Assembly: GCF_023028105.1 (NCBI RefSeq)
Contig: NZ_CP095492.1
Span: 62,001-126,000 of the forward strand
Direction: 5' to 3'
DNA from: Halosolutus gelatinilyticus
GTDB taxonomy: Archaea; Halobacteriota; Halobacteria; Halobacteriales; Natrialbaceae
DNA length: 64,000 bases
Position 1 is the first letter of the stretch. Each line of letters starts with the position of its first letter. Positions 18,726 through 28,154 of this stretch are shown in pieces. The notes beneath the pieces were generated by a model. That model saw only the letters and a list, made by a program, of their open reading frames with translations, was not told the origin of the DNA and ran no database searches. The translations under genes were made by a program, and so were the position numbers.

Positions 18726-19400
18726 TCACGCGAACCGAAGTCGACCGAAGTACTCCGGCGAGTGGAAGACGGGTTCGGGCTTCTCGATGGGGTTCCAGGT
18801 CGCCTTCTGGGAGTCGGAGGCGACGCCGCTGCGGTAGAAGTTGCCCCGCCACTCCGTCCCCGCGGTCGGCGCGATCTCTCGGCCGGTTAGTTCCGAGAGG
18901 ACGTCGAAGGGGATCGCGGCAGCGAGCCACCAGCCGTCGACGTCGAAATCGCCGTCGGCCGTCGAGCCGGGAACCGAGGTCCGGACCGAAATCCGATCGG
19001 CGAGTTCGGGCGAGATCAGGTCGCGATCGAGCCCTCGCTCCTGCCAGCCGGCCTCCTGCCAGGCCAGTTTGAACTGGCCACAGCAGTTCGGCTCGAAGTT
19101 GACGTACAGCGAGTCCTCTGCGGGTGTCGGATCGGCGAAGAACTCGACGGAACTATCCTCGAAGGTCGGGCCGTTGAGTTCGGTCACCGACGCGGTGATG
19201 TCGTCGTCCTCGACGAAGAACTGCAGGTAGATCGCCTCGTCGTCGTAGCAGGCGCGGCCGATCGTCAGCGGCTTCGGACCGCTTTCGTGCCACGAGAACT
19301 CGTCGATGCGAAACTCCGGCGTCGCCTCCCACGGCGTTCCGTCGACGGCGTCGCCGAGCGGAACGTCGCCTCGTACGCGGGTGATCGTGTACTGTTTCAC
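18726..19400 (-). CDS. CBM9-like carbohydrate-binding domain protein
   Basis: About 224 residues consisting almost wholly of a CBM9-like beta-sandwich (DUF1083 group): FRIDEFSWHESGPKP, AIYLQFFVEDDDITA, SSVEFFADP, WLAAAIPFDVL and WRGNFYRSG. CBM9 modules usually bind reducing ends of xylan or cellulose, but stand-alone copies near sugar genes have no settled function. No signal peptide is visible. GTG 19400 is chosen since TTATTG lies about 27 bp upstream on this strand; the longer frame begins with residues unlike the family. It is followed by no gene on this strand and preceded by GH78, so it probably belongs to the pectin set. Confidence 0.72.
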   Translation of the reverse strand: MKQYTITRVRGDVPLGDAVDGTPWEATPEFRIDEFSWHESGPKPLTIGRACYDDEAIYLQFFVEDDDITASVTELNGPTFEDSSVEFFADPTPAEDSLYVNFEPNCCGQFKLAWQEAGWQERGLDRDLISPELADRISVRTSVPGSTADGDFDVDGWWLAAAIPFDVLSELTGREIAPTAGTEWRGNFYRSGVASDSQKATWNPIEKPEPVFHSPEYFGRLRFA

Positions 19401-19472
19401 GCGAGACGGTCGCACCTCGAGTGCCAATAACACACCGATCCCGCCATCCGACGCGCCGCGCCGAGCGCGTCG

Positions 19473-22220
19473 TTACTCGAGCGCGAACCGGTACATCCCC
19501 GATTCGACGTCGATCTCGAGTCGCTCTCCGCGCCGAGCGGCCGAGACGCCGTCGGGGAACGTCCGCGCGTTCTCGCCCGCACGAACCGGTTCGCCGTCGA
19601 CGGTCGCGACGGCGTCGCGATCGTCCGTCGGGAGCGCGATCGTCGCCGCGGTGTTCCACGGGATGGTCGCCTCGAGCCGAAGTGGTTCGCCGCCGTCGCC
19701 CGCCTCGCCGCCCGCGCTGTCGCTCCGCGTCCACGAGACCGCGACGGTGCCCCGTTCGGTCGGCACCCGCCCCGACGCCGACTCGAGTCCCGACTCGGGC
19801 GGCCGGATCTCGACGCGCTCGCCTGCGATCCCGGTCTCGTCGAGGCGGACGCCGAGCAGCGCCCGTAAGATGGTCACCAGCACCGTCGCGCCCATGGCGT
19901 GGGACTCGCTACGATTGCGCCGGTGGTCGTCCGGCAGCGATCGATCCCGGCAGTGCCAGCTCTCCCAGGTGAAGGTACCGCCTTGCGCGAGGATATTCGC
20001 CCAGCCGTCCGCCTCGGGGTCCGTCACCAGATCGACGATCGCCTCGGGACGGTCCGCGACCTCGAGGGCCTCGAGCAGCCACGGAACCATCATCGGCCCC
20101 ATCGCCATCCCTTGTTCGATCACCCGATCGGCGACCGCGTCGGTTCGCTCCTCGGGAACGAGCCCGAACGCGAGCGGCAGGGCGTTGGCGTGCTGGGACG
20201 AAGAATCGCTCGCGTCGGTCGCGTCGCAACCGTCGACGTAGCGGTCGCCCCGCCGCAATTGGTCGTCGATCGCCGCCTCGAGCACGCGCTGACGCTCGCG
20301 GTAGCGCGACCGCTCGCGGGCCGGCCGGTCGAGTTCGGCCGCAACGTCGGCCGCTCGGCCGAGCGCGCTCGCACAGAGGACGTTGACCGTGGTTCTGGCG
20401 GGCCACTCCCGATCGTAGCCGTAGCGCATCTCGGGCGGCCAGTCGACGATTCCCTCCTCGTAGGGACCACCCTCGCCGCCCGAGAGGGCCGTGACGAGCC
20501 CGGTTTCGGCGTCGACGTGGCGCTCGACGTACGCCGCGATCGCCCGCACGACCGGATACGCGCGCTGGAGGATCGCCCGGTCGCCGGCAGTTCGGTAGTA
20601 CCGCCAGACCCACTCGGGGAAGGAAACCGTGAAATCCGGAATATCGCGCTTGCCGTCGCCGTTCGGGTAGACGGCGTTCAGCCGTCCCTCATCGGCCCAG
20701 TACCGGTCCTGTGAGCGGACGAACGCCGCGATCGTCCGCCGGCTCAGCGTCCGTTCCGCGAAAGCATGCGTCGTCGTTTCCGAGATATTGAACGCGTCCA
20801 GCAGGAACTGGCCTTTCTCCCGAGTCGGCGTGTCGACGAACTGCTCCTGGCTGCCGTACAGCGCCGAGTGGCGCGCAAGTTCGAAGACCGCGTCGATCGT
20901 CTCGTTCGCGGACGCGAACGTTGCCGCTCGCTCGTCGGGAACGTCGTGACGCCGCGCCAGCAGCCGCACCTGCTCGGCGTCGATGGACTCGCCGGGATCG
21001 TCGATCTGCAGGTATCGGAATCCGAGGTAGTTGAACGCGCGGAACGTCCCCGAACCGTCGCGCTGGACGTACTCGTATCGCATGTCCGTCCACTGCGTGC
21101 CCGCCGTCTCCGCGACCGAGCCGTCGTCTTCGAGTCGATACCCCGCTCTGAATGCGACCCGGTGTCCGTCGGTCCCGTTTTCGAAGCGCACCCGGGGGAC
21201 GCCGGCGTACACGCGCCCGAAGTCGATAACGTACGCGCCGGATTCGAGCCGCTCGATCGACTCGGATTCGACCGGCGACCGCACGGTGTCGGTGCGTTGT
21301 GCGAGGAGTCGCTCCCACGGCTCCGTCGGGTGGGTGCCGACGACGGCTGCGGATGCCCACGCGGACGCGTCGAATCCGGGTTCGGCCCACCCGTCCGGCG
21401 CCCGGCGAGCGTCGATGATCTCGACCGGTTCCGCAATTTCGTCGTTTCGAAGCGGCGCGTCCGCCCGCCACTCGGCCTCGCGGACGCGCCACGACCCGTC
21501 CGTCGCGATCGTGCGCTCGCGCCCGTCGGCGAAGGTCACGTCGAGCTGGCAAACGAACCCGGGCTCGGCGGCGGGCCGTCCCTGTCCGGCGCCGTTCCAG
21601 TTGCACAGCGCGCCGATCGCGTTCTCGCCCGCCGTCAGGTCGGCAGCGAGATCGACCGTCCTGTAGTACTGGTGATCCGGATACGACGGCGCCGGACCCT
21701 CGTCGACGACGCGGCCGTTGACCGAGAGTTCGTACCGGTGGCTGGCGGAGACGTACGCCCGGGCCCGTGTTACCGTTCCGTCGAGGGTGAACTCGCGGCG
21801 CAGGTAGGTGAATCGGCCGCGCTCGAACGCGCCGTCCGCGGGGCGACGGATCCAGGCCGCCTTCCAGTCGGAGGGCTCGAGCAGCCCGGTCTCCCATCGC
21901 GCCGGGTCGCTCCACGGGCCGGGCTCGTCGGACTCGTCCCAGACGCGGACCGCCCAGCGGTAGGTCGTCCCGGACTCGAGCGGCGGCCCGTCGTACGCGA
22001 CCGCCGGTCGGTCGGACGATCGCTTTCCGGTGTCCCAAACGTCACCCTCACCCGCGGCGAGTCGCTCCGGCGTCGACGCGACGACGACCCTGAACGCCGT
22101 CTGGCGAGCGCCGCGGCGGTCGGACTCGACTCTCCAGCGGAAGACCGGATTCGGTTCGTCGATCCCGATCGGGTTCGACGAACGGCTCGTTCGCAAATCT
22201 ACGGGCTGTCGCGTTTCCAT
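19473..22220 (-). CDS. GH78 alpha-L-rhamnosidase
   Basis: About 915 residues, the usual size of GH78 enzymes. N-terminal beta domains contain NPIGIDEPNPVFRWRV and YRWAVRVWDES, a second sandwich follows (AWIRRP... YVSASHRYELSVNG), then an (alpha/alpha)6 barrel with VDTPTREKGQFLLDAF, which corresponds to the conserved DCPxR-E-GxxGD region, and a short C-terminal beta domain. It should remove terminal alpha-L-rhamnose from rhamnogalacturonan I fragments or flavonoid glycosides. No signal peptide. ATG 22220 (METRQPVDL) is preferred to the longer frame from 22271, which adds basic residues outside the family alignment. Confidence 0.9.
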   Translation of the reverse strand: METRQPVDLRTSRSSNPIGIDEPNPVFRWRVESDRRGARQTAFRVVVASTPERLAAGEGDVWDTGKRSSDRPAVAYDGPPLESGTTYRWAVRVWDESDEPGPWSDPARWETGLLEPSDWKAAWIRRPADGAFERGRFTYLRREFTLDGTVTRARAYVSASHRYELSVNGRVVDEGPAPSYPDHQYYRTVDLAADLTAGENAIGALCNWNGAGQGRPAAEPGFVCQLDVTFADGRERTIATDGSWRVREAEWRADAPLRNDEIAEPVEIIDARRAPDGWAEPGFDASAWASAAVVGTHPTEPWERLLAQRTDTVRSPVESESIERLESGAYVIDFGRVYAGVPRVRFENGTDGHRVAFRAGYRLEDDGSVAETAGTQWTDMRYEYVQRDGSGTFRAFNYLGFRYLQIDDPGESIDAEQVRLLARRHDVPDERAATFASANETIDAVFELARHSALYGSQEQFVDTPTREKGQFLLDAFNISETTTHAFAERTLSRRTIAAFVRSQDRYWADEGRLNAVYPNGDGKRDIPDFTVSFPEWVWRYYRTAGDRAILQRAYPVVRAIAAYVERHVDAETGLVTALSGGEGGPYEEGIVDWPPEMRYGYDREWPARTTVNVLCASALGRAADVAAELDRPARERSRYRERQRVLEAAIDDQLRRGDRYVDGCDATDASDSSSQHANALPLAFGLVPEERTDAVADRVIEQGMAMGPMMVPWLLEALEVADRPEAIVDLVTDPEADGWANILAQGGTFTWESWHCRDRSLPDDHRRNRSESHAMGATVLVTILRALLGVRLDETGIAGERVEIRPPESGLESASGRVPTERGTVAVSWTRSDSAGGEAGDGGEPLRLEATIPWNTAATIALPTDDRDAVATVDGEPVRAGENARTFPDGVSAARRGERLEIDVESGMYRFALE

Positions 22221-22288
22221 CCTCGATTCCGTGTGACGAGACTGCACAGATCGTGAAAAGGGTGCCGGCACGCTCGCTGCGATGGCAG

Positions 22289-23479
22289 TTACGCGTTCCG
22301 CGGTACCGGTATTCCGTCGAACTCGGGGAGTTCGCCGAGGTCGTCGGGAATCTCGACGAGGTAAACATCGCTGCTGGTCCCGCCGCGAGAGCTATCGAAG
22401 ACAACGCTGTCCCCGTCGGGACTCAGCCGCGAGTGAGGGTGAACGTCGTCGTCGCCGCTCCAGCCGTGTGCGGCCAGCTTGCGGGGCGTTCGGTACTCGT
22501 CGGCCTCGTCGTCCCGCTCCCAGAGCAGATCGAACGGCGCGCCGCGGTACGTGCCGTCCCCGACGACCAGCTCGCGCGAGTTGCTGTGGAAGTGCGTGTA
22601 GAGATCCGGCGCCGGCCACTCGTGTCGTTCCGTGCCGTCGTATCGAACGTGGCCGAAGAACGCCTCGGGATCGTCGCGGCTCCCCCGCCATCCGTGGTAG
22701 CCGATCGTCTCGCCGTCGGCGAGCCAGTACTCGTGGCCGACGGCCTCCTCCTCATCGGTCGGTCGGACGACCCACGTCTCGTCCGTCTCGAGGTTCACCG
22801 CTCTGATCCGATCGACCTCCTCCCACAGCCCCTCTTCGCAGTACGTGATGAGTTCCGGGCGAGTCGGCGACGCGTTGACGTGGTTGAGCCACCGGTGCTC
22901 CTCGACGTGGACGGTCGGGTCGCCGCCCTCGAGCGGTACCGAGAGCACCGTCGATCGGGGACCGGCGGTCATCCGGTCGGCGATCCACTGCTCGCGGTCG
23001 TCGGGATCTCGCTCGATGTCGAGTTCCTCCGAGATCGCCGTGACGGCCCGCGTTCCGTCGGCCGTCCCCGCGGCGATACTTCCCGCGTAGCCGTCCGGAA
23101 GCTCGTACAGCGGCGTCACCGCGAGCGTCTCGAGGTCGAGCGCGACGAGGCGATCGTCGCACCAGAACAGCGCCGTCGGTTCGGTCGCGATGCGGGTAAC
23201 GCCGCTGATCGCCGCCGGAAGGTCGGTTAACTGCGTTATCTCGCCCGACTCGAGTGCGATCGAGTAGAGCTGGCGCGTGCCGTCGCGGTCCGAGCGGATC
23301 AGCAGCCGTCGGCCGTCGTCGTACCATCCCGGCTCGGTGAAGTAGAGGTGGCGGCTGTCGGCGTCCGGATCGTTCGTCACCCGCGTGACGCGCGCGCCCG
23401 TCTCCGGATCGTCGTACCGCTCGCGCTCCGCGGGTAGCGTTCGGCCGGCGTTCGGCCCCTGTCGTAACTCGTCTCCCAT
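22289..23479 (-). CDS. ogl: PL22 oligogalacturonate lyase
   Basis: A 396-residue beta-propeller enzyme matching the PL22 family in length and motifs: VTRVTNDPDADSRHLYFTEP near the start, WLNHVNASPTRPELITYCEEG in the middle, LYTHFHSNS, and DDDVHPHSRLSPDGDSV near the end with the metal-binding His. It beta-eliminates di- and oligogalacturonates to 5-keto-4-deoxyuronate in the cytosol. ATG 23479 (MGDELRQGP) is chosen over upstream frames, with CTTTTTG at about 27 bp upstream. It lies between the DUF2264 and GH78 genes on the same strand. Confidence 0.92.
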   Translation of the reverse strand: MGDELRQGPNAGRTLPAERERYDDPETGARVTRVTNDPDADSRHLYFTEPGWYDDGRRLLIRSDRDGTRQLYSIALESGEITQLTDLPAAISGVTRIATEPTALFWCDDRLVALDLETLAVTPLYELPDGYAGSIAAGTADGTRAVTAISEELDIERDPDDREQWIADRMTAGPRSTVLSVPLEGGDPTVHVEEHRWLNHVNASPTRPELITYCEEGLWEEVDRIRAVNLETDETWVVRPTDEEEAVGHEYWLADGETIGYHGWRGSRDDPEAFFGHVRYDGTERHEWPAPDLYTHFHSNSRELVVGDGTYRGAPFDLLWERDDEADEYRTPRKLAAHGWSGDDDVHPHSRLSPDGDSVVFDSSRGGTSSDVYLVEIPDDLGELPEFDGIPVPRNA

Positions 23480-23546
23480 CTGGCTCGAGAGAGGTAGCCG
23501 CACCTCAAAAAGATACCTGCCGTCGAGGGCGGCCGTGATCGGCCGA

Positions 23547-25403
23547 CTACTCCGACCGCCCCTCGGCCGCGCTCCCGATCTCGCCGGCGCGACACTCGAG
23601 AAGTCGATCGCCGGCGGCCGTCTCGATCGTCACGCGGTCGCGATCGCCGGTCGCGACGAGTTCCGGGGTCGAGACCGCGTCGGCCGATCCGTCGGGCGCC
23701 GCGCGAACCGCCGCGGCCAGCCAGTGGTCGCCGGCGTCGTATCGCTTCCGAAGGGTCGGGACGACGGTGCGCGGGTGCATGAGGTTCGCGTTCGGCTCCT
23801 CCGAGACGATCGTCGGTCGCCGATCGGCCCGGAGATCGGCGATCGCGCTCGTCCCGTTCGGATACGTCGCGCGGGCGGTCGCGCCCTCCGTTTCGTGGGT
23901 GAACCGCGTCGCGTCGTCGTCGCCGGTTCGATCGAGCGGGAATCCGCCCTCCTCGACGTGAATCGGGCGCGACGTCTCGAGGCGATGGACGCGGACGTGC
24001 CACGGGAGCGCCGGCGCGACCCAGGTTTCGACGGTCACGTCGTCCCACGGGGTCCACAGCGATTTGAGGGTCGTCCCGTCGACCTCGGTCGCGGCGACCG
24101 ACTCGGGGACCGTGTACCGGTCTCCGTCCACACTGAGCGCGAGCGAGCTATCGTGTCCTGCCCGTCCGGGGCCCGCGTTCCGTCCGGCGACGGAGAATCC
24201 AAACGTCGCCGAGTACGCGAACTTCGCGTATTTCTCCGGCCCGTACGGACTGTCCCGGGGTAGCGAGAGCGCGAACAGGTGGCCGTCGTCCCGGCAGATG
24301 ACCTTGCCCGCTTCGGGCTGCGTGGTTGTAGTAAGTCGATCGGGCAGCGGTTCCTCGTCGGCCCGCCAGAACGGGTGCGTCGGCTCGAGCGCGAGCGGAA
24401 GGAACGCCTTCAGCGCCCAGTACGGGGAGTTCGGCGAATTGTACGGCTCCGACATCTTCAGCGTCGGATAGCGGTACCCCACCGACAGCAGCCCCCCGTC
24501 GGTGAATATCGGCTGGTTCAGCCACCAGCGGATATTGCGCGCCCAGAGTCCCCTAATCACACCCCACGGGAGCGGATGGACGTCGGCGTACGCGAGCGCA
24601 CCCCAGAACGCGGCCTGGGCGAAGCGGTAGGTGAGGCTTCGGCCGTAGGGGAGCGCCCGGCCGTCGCCGTCGAACCAGTCGACGTAGTCGGTTGCGAATT
24701 CGGCGGCTCGCTCCCGAAAGCGGCGCGCCCTGTCCGGATCCTCGTCGGCGCAGACGGACGCGTACGCGAGCCCGTAGTAGTGCATCGCCCATGGCACGTA
24801 GTAGTCGATCGCGCTCCCCTCGGGTCCGTCGGCGTACCAGCCGTCGCCGCGGTAGAACGACTCGAGTCGGTCCAGCGACGACTGCGCGAACTCCCAGTCG
24901 TGGGTCGCGCCGACCGATCGGAGCCCCGTGTTCACCATCACGCGGAAGAACAGCCAGTTGCAGTCGTGGAGTTCGGCGTCGTTGATCCCATTCAACCACC
25001 GGACGAGTTGCTCGCGTTCGGATTCGGAGAGCGGATCCCACATCCGTTCGGGCGTGAGGACGAGTCCGAGGCCGATCGCGGCCATTTCGACATGTTTCTG
25101 GGACCCGTCGCCGGCGTCACCCCAGTATTCGTCGTGTGCCGGGTCAGTGCCGTTGACGAGTCCGCGTCGAATCCGCGGCCACCGATCGAACGTCGAGTGG
25201 ACGCTCAACGGGACGATTCCCCACAGCGGTCTCGCGAATCCCTCCAGATCGGCGTCGACGTCGGGAAACCAGGCGCCGGTGGCCGTCGGCCGCACCCGCG
25301 CGCCGCCGGGACTGGCGTGATCGAGCAACGGGTCGACGAGCTGTTCGACGGCGCGTTCGAAATCGGTCCGTGTCCGGAGAGGGTTTTCGGCGACCGGATT
25401 CAT
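23547..25403 (-). CDS. DUF2264 domain protein, probable uronate-linked glycoside hydrolase
   Basis: A 618-residue protein whose first 360 residues match DUF2264: RPLWGIVPL, LNGINDAELHDCNWLFFRVMVN, YYVPWAMHYYGLAYA and WALKAFLPLAL, an alpha-helical toroid like those of glycoside hydrolases and lyases. The rest is a beta-sandwich of the kind that follows such toroids. From memory, some DUF2264 proteins have been assigned to glycosidase families acting on glucuronate-bearing arabinogalactan; the reaction here is not proved. Its place next to oligogalacturonate lyase and opposite GH88 suggests a role on unsaturated or acidic pectin oligomers. The start shares a 159-bp divergent promoter region with the GH88 gene. 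Confidence 0.8.
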   Translation of the reverse strand: MNPVAENPLRTRTDFERAVEQLVDPLLDHASPGGARVRPTATGAWFPDVDADLEGFARPLWGIVPLSVHSTFDRWPRIRRGLVNGTDPAHDEYWGDAGDGSQKHVEMAAIGLGLVLTPERMWDPLSESEREQLVRWLNGINDAELHDCNWLFFRVMVNTGLRSVGATHDWEFAQSSLDRLESFYRGDGWYADGPEGSAIDYYVPWAMHYYGLAYASVCADEDPDRARRFRERAAEFATDYVDWFDGDGRALPYGRSLTYRFAQAAFWGALAYADVHPLPWGVIRGLWARNIRWWLNQPIFTDGGLLSVGYRYPTLKMSEPYNSPNSPYWALKAFLPLALEPTHPFWRADEEPLPDRLTTTTQPEAGKVICRDDGHLFALSLPRDSPYGPEKYAKFAYSATFGFSVAGRNAGPGRAGHDSSLALSVDGDRYTVPESVAATEVDGTTLKSLWTPWDDVTVETWVAPALPWHVRVHRLETSRPIHVEEGGFPLDRTGDDDATRFTHETEGATARATYPNGTSAIADLRADRRPTIVSEEPNANLMHPRTVVPTLRKRYDAGDHWLAAAVRAAPDGSADAVSTPELVATGDRDRVTIETAAGDRLLECRAGEIGSAAEGRSE

Positions 25404-25562
25404 ACCCGACGTATGTTATCACACTCCTAAAACGATTGTCCCGATCGCCGGTCGGTCACGCACGGGGAGCCGCGCGAACGCCCGCGAGGACGGGGACCGT
25501 CGGCGAACAGGGGACGGCGGCACGATGGGTTTATCAGTCGAGACGCCCCACTATGGGTCGAT

Positions 25563-26771
25563 ATGCCGCGCGAACCCGACGCACTGCTCGAATCGACCGC
25601 GGACCGAGGGCTTCCGAATCGCTACGCCGACGAGCCGTCGGTCGATCGAGCGGACGTAGCCGACGCGCTGTCGGTCGCCGTCGATCGGATCGACGCCTCG
25701 CTCGACGAGTTCTATGATCGGTTTCCGGAACCATCGAGCGATGATCTGGTCTATCGTCCGACGGACAACGTAGACGGGTGGACCGCGTCTTTCTGGACGG
25801 GCCTGTGCTGGCTCGCGTACGAGGTCACCGGCGACCGCCGGTTTCGGGACGGCGCTGAGGCGCAGGTAGCGACGTTCGAGCGGCGGTTGGATGAGGGGGA
25901 CGTTGACACCCACGATATCGGCTTTCTCTACACGCTGTCCGCGGGCGCCGGATACCGTCTCACCGGGAACGAACGGTACCGCTCGCTGGCGCTTACGGCG
26001 GCGGATCGCCTCGCCGATCGGTTCTGGGAGCACCCTGGGCTGATTCAAGCGTGGGGCGAACTCGAACCGGACGGCGACTCCTGGGAGCGCGGTCGCACGA
26101 TCGTCGACACGATGATGAACCTCCCCCTGTTATTCTGGGCGAGCGACGAGACGGGCGATCCGCGGTACGCCGCGATCGCGGAGACCCACGCCCGGACGAC
26201 CGCGGAGCACATCGTCCGATCGGACGGATCGACCTACCACTCGTTCCAGTGCGACGTCGAGAGCGGCGCGTCGATCGGCGGCGAAACGGTCCAGGGATAC
26301 GACGACGAGTCGTGCTGGTCGCGCGGGCAGACCTGGGCGATCTACGGGTACGCGATCGCCGCCGACTACGCCGACGAGGGAGCGTACGCGCAGCTCTCGG
26401 CGAAACTCGCCAACTACTACCTCTCGCGCGTCGAGGACGACTGCGTCCCCCTGTGGGACTTCGACGCGCCGGCCGATCGGGACGTTCGCGATACCTCGGC
26501 CGCCGCGATCGCGGCCTGCGGCCTCGACGAACTCGCCCGACAACTCCCGCTGGCCGACGAGCGCGTCCGCGGCTATCGTAACGCCTCCCTCGCGACGCTT
26601 GGAAGCCTCGCAGAAACGTACTCGACCGAGGGATTGGATTCGAACGGGCTCCTTACGGACGGCGCTTACGACGTTTCGAACGGCGACTACGACGAGTGTT
26701 GCATCTGGGGCGATTACTTCTACGTCGAGGGACTCGTTCGCGCCACGACGCACTGGTCGCGGTACTGGTGA
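25563..26771 (+). CDS. GH88/GH105-type unsaturated glucuronyl/rhamnogalacturonyl hydrolase
   Basis: A 402-residue (alpha/alpha)6-barrel enzyme. Family markers are GWTASFWTGLCWLAYE (about 72-87), the Asp in THDIGFLY (about 118) and the Asp in TIVDTMMNLPLLFWA (about 182), which match the two catalytic aspartates of unsaturated glucuronyl hydrolases, plus DDESCWSRGQTWAIYG. It hydrates the double bond left at the non-reducing end by polysaccharide lyases and releases a 5-keto-4-deoxyuronate. It is cytosolic (no signal). The likely substrates are products of the PL22-type pathway or rhamnogalacturonan lyase. The following SDR gene starts 48 bp downstream. Confidence 0.9.
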   Translation: MPREPDALLESTADRGLPNRYADEPSVDRADVADALSVAVDRIDASLDEFYDRFPEPSSDDLVYRPTDNVDGWTASFWTGLCWLAYEVTGDRRFRDGAEAQVATFERRLDEGDVDTHDIGFLYTLSAGAGYRLTGNERYRSLALTAADRLADRFWEHPGLIQAWGELEPDGDSWERGRTIVDTMMNLPLLFWASDETGDPRYAAIAETHARTTAEHIVRSDGSTYHSFQCDVESGASIGGETVQGYDDESCWSRGQTWAIYGYAIAADYADEGAYAQLSAKLANYYLSRVEDDCVPLWDFDAPADRDVRDTSAAAIAACGLDELARQLPLADERVRGYRNASLATLGSLAETYSTEGLDSNGLLTDGAYDVSNGDYDECCIWGDYFYVEGLVRATTHWSRYW

Positions 26772-26819
26772 ACGCGCTTCGGACAGTAACGCTAAGTAAC
26801 CGATCGCCGTACGGACCGT

Positions 26820-27599
26820 ATGGGTTCTTTCGAGTGCGACTTTTCGGACGAGACGGTGATCGTCACCGGCGGCAGTTCCGGAATCGGGCGCGCCGTCGCC
26901 GAGCGGTTCGGCGATGCGGGTGCGACGGTTATCGTCGCGGATATTCGCGAGGCACCGAAGGGGAGCGATGAGCCGCCAACCCACGAGACGATTCGGGACG
27001 GTGGCGGGACCGCCGAATTCGTGGCGACCGACGTTTCCGAGTCCGGCCAGGTCGAGTCGGTCGTCGACGCCGCTCGGGAGTTCGGCGGCGTCGACGTGAT
27101 GGTGAACAACGCGGGAATTTTTCGCGGCGGATCGATACTCGAGACGGACGTCGACGAGTTCGACGCCGTCTACGGGACGAACGTTCGCAGCGTGTTCGTC
27201 GGCTGCCGCGCCGCCGCCGCCGACATGCTCGACCGAGAAGGCGGCGGTGCGATCATCAACACCGCCTCTATCAGCTCCGAACTCGCACAGACCGGCCACG
27301 CCGCCTACGACGCGTCGAAAGGCGCCGTCATGATGCTCACGCGCGTCGCGGCGCTCGAACTCGCCTGGCACGATATTCGGGTCAACGCCGTCGCACCTGG
27401 GGCCGTCCAAACCGCGATCACCTCGGGAGTCGATCGAGGGACCGACGATCGGATCGCCGCCGTCCGAAAGGAAAACCCGATGGACCGTCGAGCCGCCCCC
27501 GAAGAGATAGCCGGCGCGTACTGCTTTTTGGCCGGCGACGACGCCTCGTACATCACCGGGCACATGCTGTACGTCGACGGCGGCTACGCGATTTATTAA
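26820..27599 (+). CDS. SDR-family dehydrogenase, possible KduD-type role
   Basis: A 259-residue classical short-chain dehydrogenase with GGSSGIG (18-24), NNAG in VNNAGIFRGGS, the catalytic Tyr-Lys in YDASKGA and a C-terminal MLYVDGGYAIY. Because it follows the GH88/105 gene, it may reduce 2,5-diketo-3-deoxygluconate to 2-keto-3-deoxygluconate as KduD does, but the family is too broad to prove this. A TAAGTAAC box lies about 27 bp before the start, so it may also have its own leaderless transcript. Confidence 0.85.
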   Translation: MGSFECDFSDETVIVTGGSSGIGRAVAERFGDAGATVIVADIREAPKGSDEPPTHETIRDGGGTAEFVATDVSESGQVESVVDAAREFGGVDVMVNNAGIFRGGSILETDVDEFDAVYGTNVRSVFVGCRAAAADMLDREGGGAIINTASISSELAQTGHAAYDASKGAVMMLTRVAALELAWHDIRVNAVAPGAVQTAITSGVDRGTDDRIAAVRKENPMDRRAAPEEIAGAYCFLAGDDASYITGHMLYVDGGYAIY

Positions 27600-27719
27600 C
27601 AGCGCTGACGCCGCCTCGATCCCTCTTGTGCGAGCGAAACGCGGACCGGTAGCCTCGTCGCGTTCTCAGCTGTCGTTGCTCAACTCGCGAATCGATTCCG
27701 CACGACACGCATCCAAGTA

Positions 27720-27735
27720 TCCGGTGGTGCCGGAC
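27720..27735. promoter_or_regulatory. Palindromic site, copy 1
   Basis: TCCGGTGGTGCCGGAC: the outer six bases are inverted repeats. The same 16-base element with one swapped pair recurs at 27891, 171 bp away. Confidence 0.45.
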
Positions 27736-27890
27736 GGTTCCAGTGTCCGGAACGAGCGGCTGTTCAGGGTATCGCGACCAAGTATTTACACAGGTACGGT
27801 CGTAATTCATATCTCGACCTCACAACGGTATTTGCGTGATATCGCAACCCGACATCAACTGCCGAGTACAATACGTATCTCGATTCGCCG

Positions 27891-27919
27891 TCCGGTGTGG
27901 CCGGACATAAATATAAACC
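27891..27919 (+). promoter_or_regulatory. Palindromic site, copy 2, abutting a TATA box
   Basis: TCCGGTGTGGCCGGAC at 27891-27906 runs straight into ATAAATATAAACC, a good haloarchaeal TATA region. Expected transcription start is near 27940 on the plus strand. Position just upstream of TBP binding suits an activator or dual regulator site. Confidence 0.5.
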
Positions 27920-28154
27920 GACGCGATTCACGGCAGAACGGCGTTGTGTGGTTTGATGAGGAGCATCCGTCTACTGACGGCAGAGAGCGTCAGATGTCGA
28001 AAGTCTCAGTTGAGGTCTATCAGTAGGAGTTCGGTCAGGCCGGATGCAAGTTCCCGTTCCGTCCCAACGCGGGCGCTACGGTAACGGCTGCTCTGAAATA
28101 CCGTTTTAGCTATCAGGCACAAGAGATCACGAGTTGCGCGCTCGCCGGACCGTC

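Larger units (their letters stand above)
27600..28154. other. Intergenic region with a promoter and no clear gene
   Basis: There is no convincing protein here. It holds two copies of a TCCGGTGKKGCCGGAC palindrome and a TATA box. The only frame downstream of that box is a 26-codon one from GTG 27946 to TAG 28026. It lies between the SDR gene and the convergent end of the mannonate dehydratase gene. Confidence 0.6.

Noticed and set aside
27628-28026. A 132-codon frame in the intergenic region
   Set aside because: Composition is not haloarchaeal (low acidic content), and it crosses the promoter palindromes.
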